6,544 nucleotides of DNA from Sva-25 sp039714995 (lineage in GTDB: Bacteria > Pseudomonadota > Gammaproteobacteria > Chromatiales > Chromatiaceae): the NCBI GenBank assembly GCA_039714995.1, contig JBDLII010000118.1, positions 1-6,544 on the forward strand, written 5' to 3'. The first letter of the stretch is position 1. Every line of letters begins with the position of its first letter. The notes beneath the pieces were generated by a model. The model saw only the letters and a list, made by a program, of their open reading frames with translations, was not told where the DNA came from and made no database searches. This document shows, in pieces, positions 6,490 through 6,544 of this stretch. The translations under genes were made by a program, and so were the position numbers.

Positions 6490-6497
6490 CCTGTCAG
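6468..6497 (-). promoter_or_regulatory. Promoter of the DUF4202 gene
   Basis: On the minus strand, CTGACA (6492-6497) and TACAAT (6468-6473) each differ from the sigma70 consensus at one position and are separated by 18 bp. Transcription would begin near 6461, leaving a short leader of about 20 nt that contains the GGAGAG ribosome site before the ATG at 6440. Confidence 0.6.
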
Positions 6498-6544
6498 AAC
6501 ATCATACCCTCTTCATCAAATGGACTTATCCGTTAAAATCCAGC

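Noticed and set aside
6520..6544. Possible rightward gene start (ATG at 6520, reading MDLSVKIQ to the edge)
   Set aside because: Only eight codons are visible, there is no ribosome binding site and no recognisable protein. A TACAAT at 6484-6489 could be its -10 box but lacks a -35. Sequence beyond the edge would decide.

Overview
The window looks like core chromosome from a gammaproteobacterium. The main reasons are the close resemblance of its proteins to gammaproteobacterial families (ATP-type PckA, an MscK-size mechanosensitive channel, ThrRS whose His73/His77 fall at the E. coli numbers), and an E. coli-like translational operator in front of thrS. Species or genus cannot be fixed from the sequence alone. 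I see no mobile element, rRNA, tRNA, CRISPR array or phage gene.

Layout. Positions 1-451 (minus) hold the first 150 codons of thrS, which runs off the left edge. Positions 452-612 form its control region: a strong sigma70-type promoter, then a leader of about 100 nt. The leader carries two hairpins separated by a U-rich stretch; the start-proximal hairpin has a 7-nt loop that copies the anticodon loop of tRNA-Thr(CGU). Positions 613-2214 (minus) are a complete pckA. Positions 2215-2404 are a divergent intergenic region with a weak dyad but no promoter I would stand behind. Positions 2405-5803 (plus) are one large gene for an MscK-type channel: signal peptide, long periplasmic coiled coil, about 11 membrane segments and a C-terminal MscS module. 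Its last residues and stop codon lie in a short REP-like palindromic repeat. Positions 5832-6440 (minus) are a convergent gene for a DUF4202 protein, with a good promoter at 6468-6497. The last 50 or so bases show no certain gene.

The genes do not form a pathway. PckA is gluconeogenic, ThrRS charges tRNA, the channel is an osmotic safety valve, and the DUF4202 protein has no known role. pckA and thrS share a strand but thrS has its own promoter. The strongest candidate for a closer look is the thrS leader, which reads as ThrRS autoregulation by tRNA mimicry. That mechanism is known in E. coli but here has a compact, distinct sequence. Second is the repeat that has become the 3' end of the channel gene.
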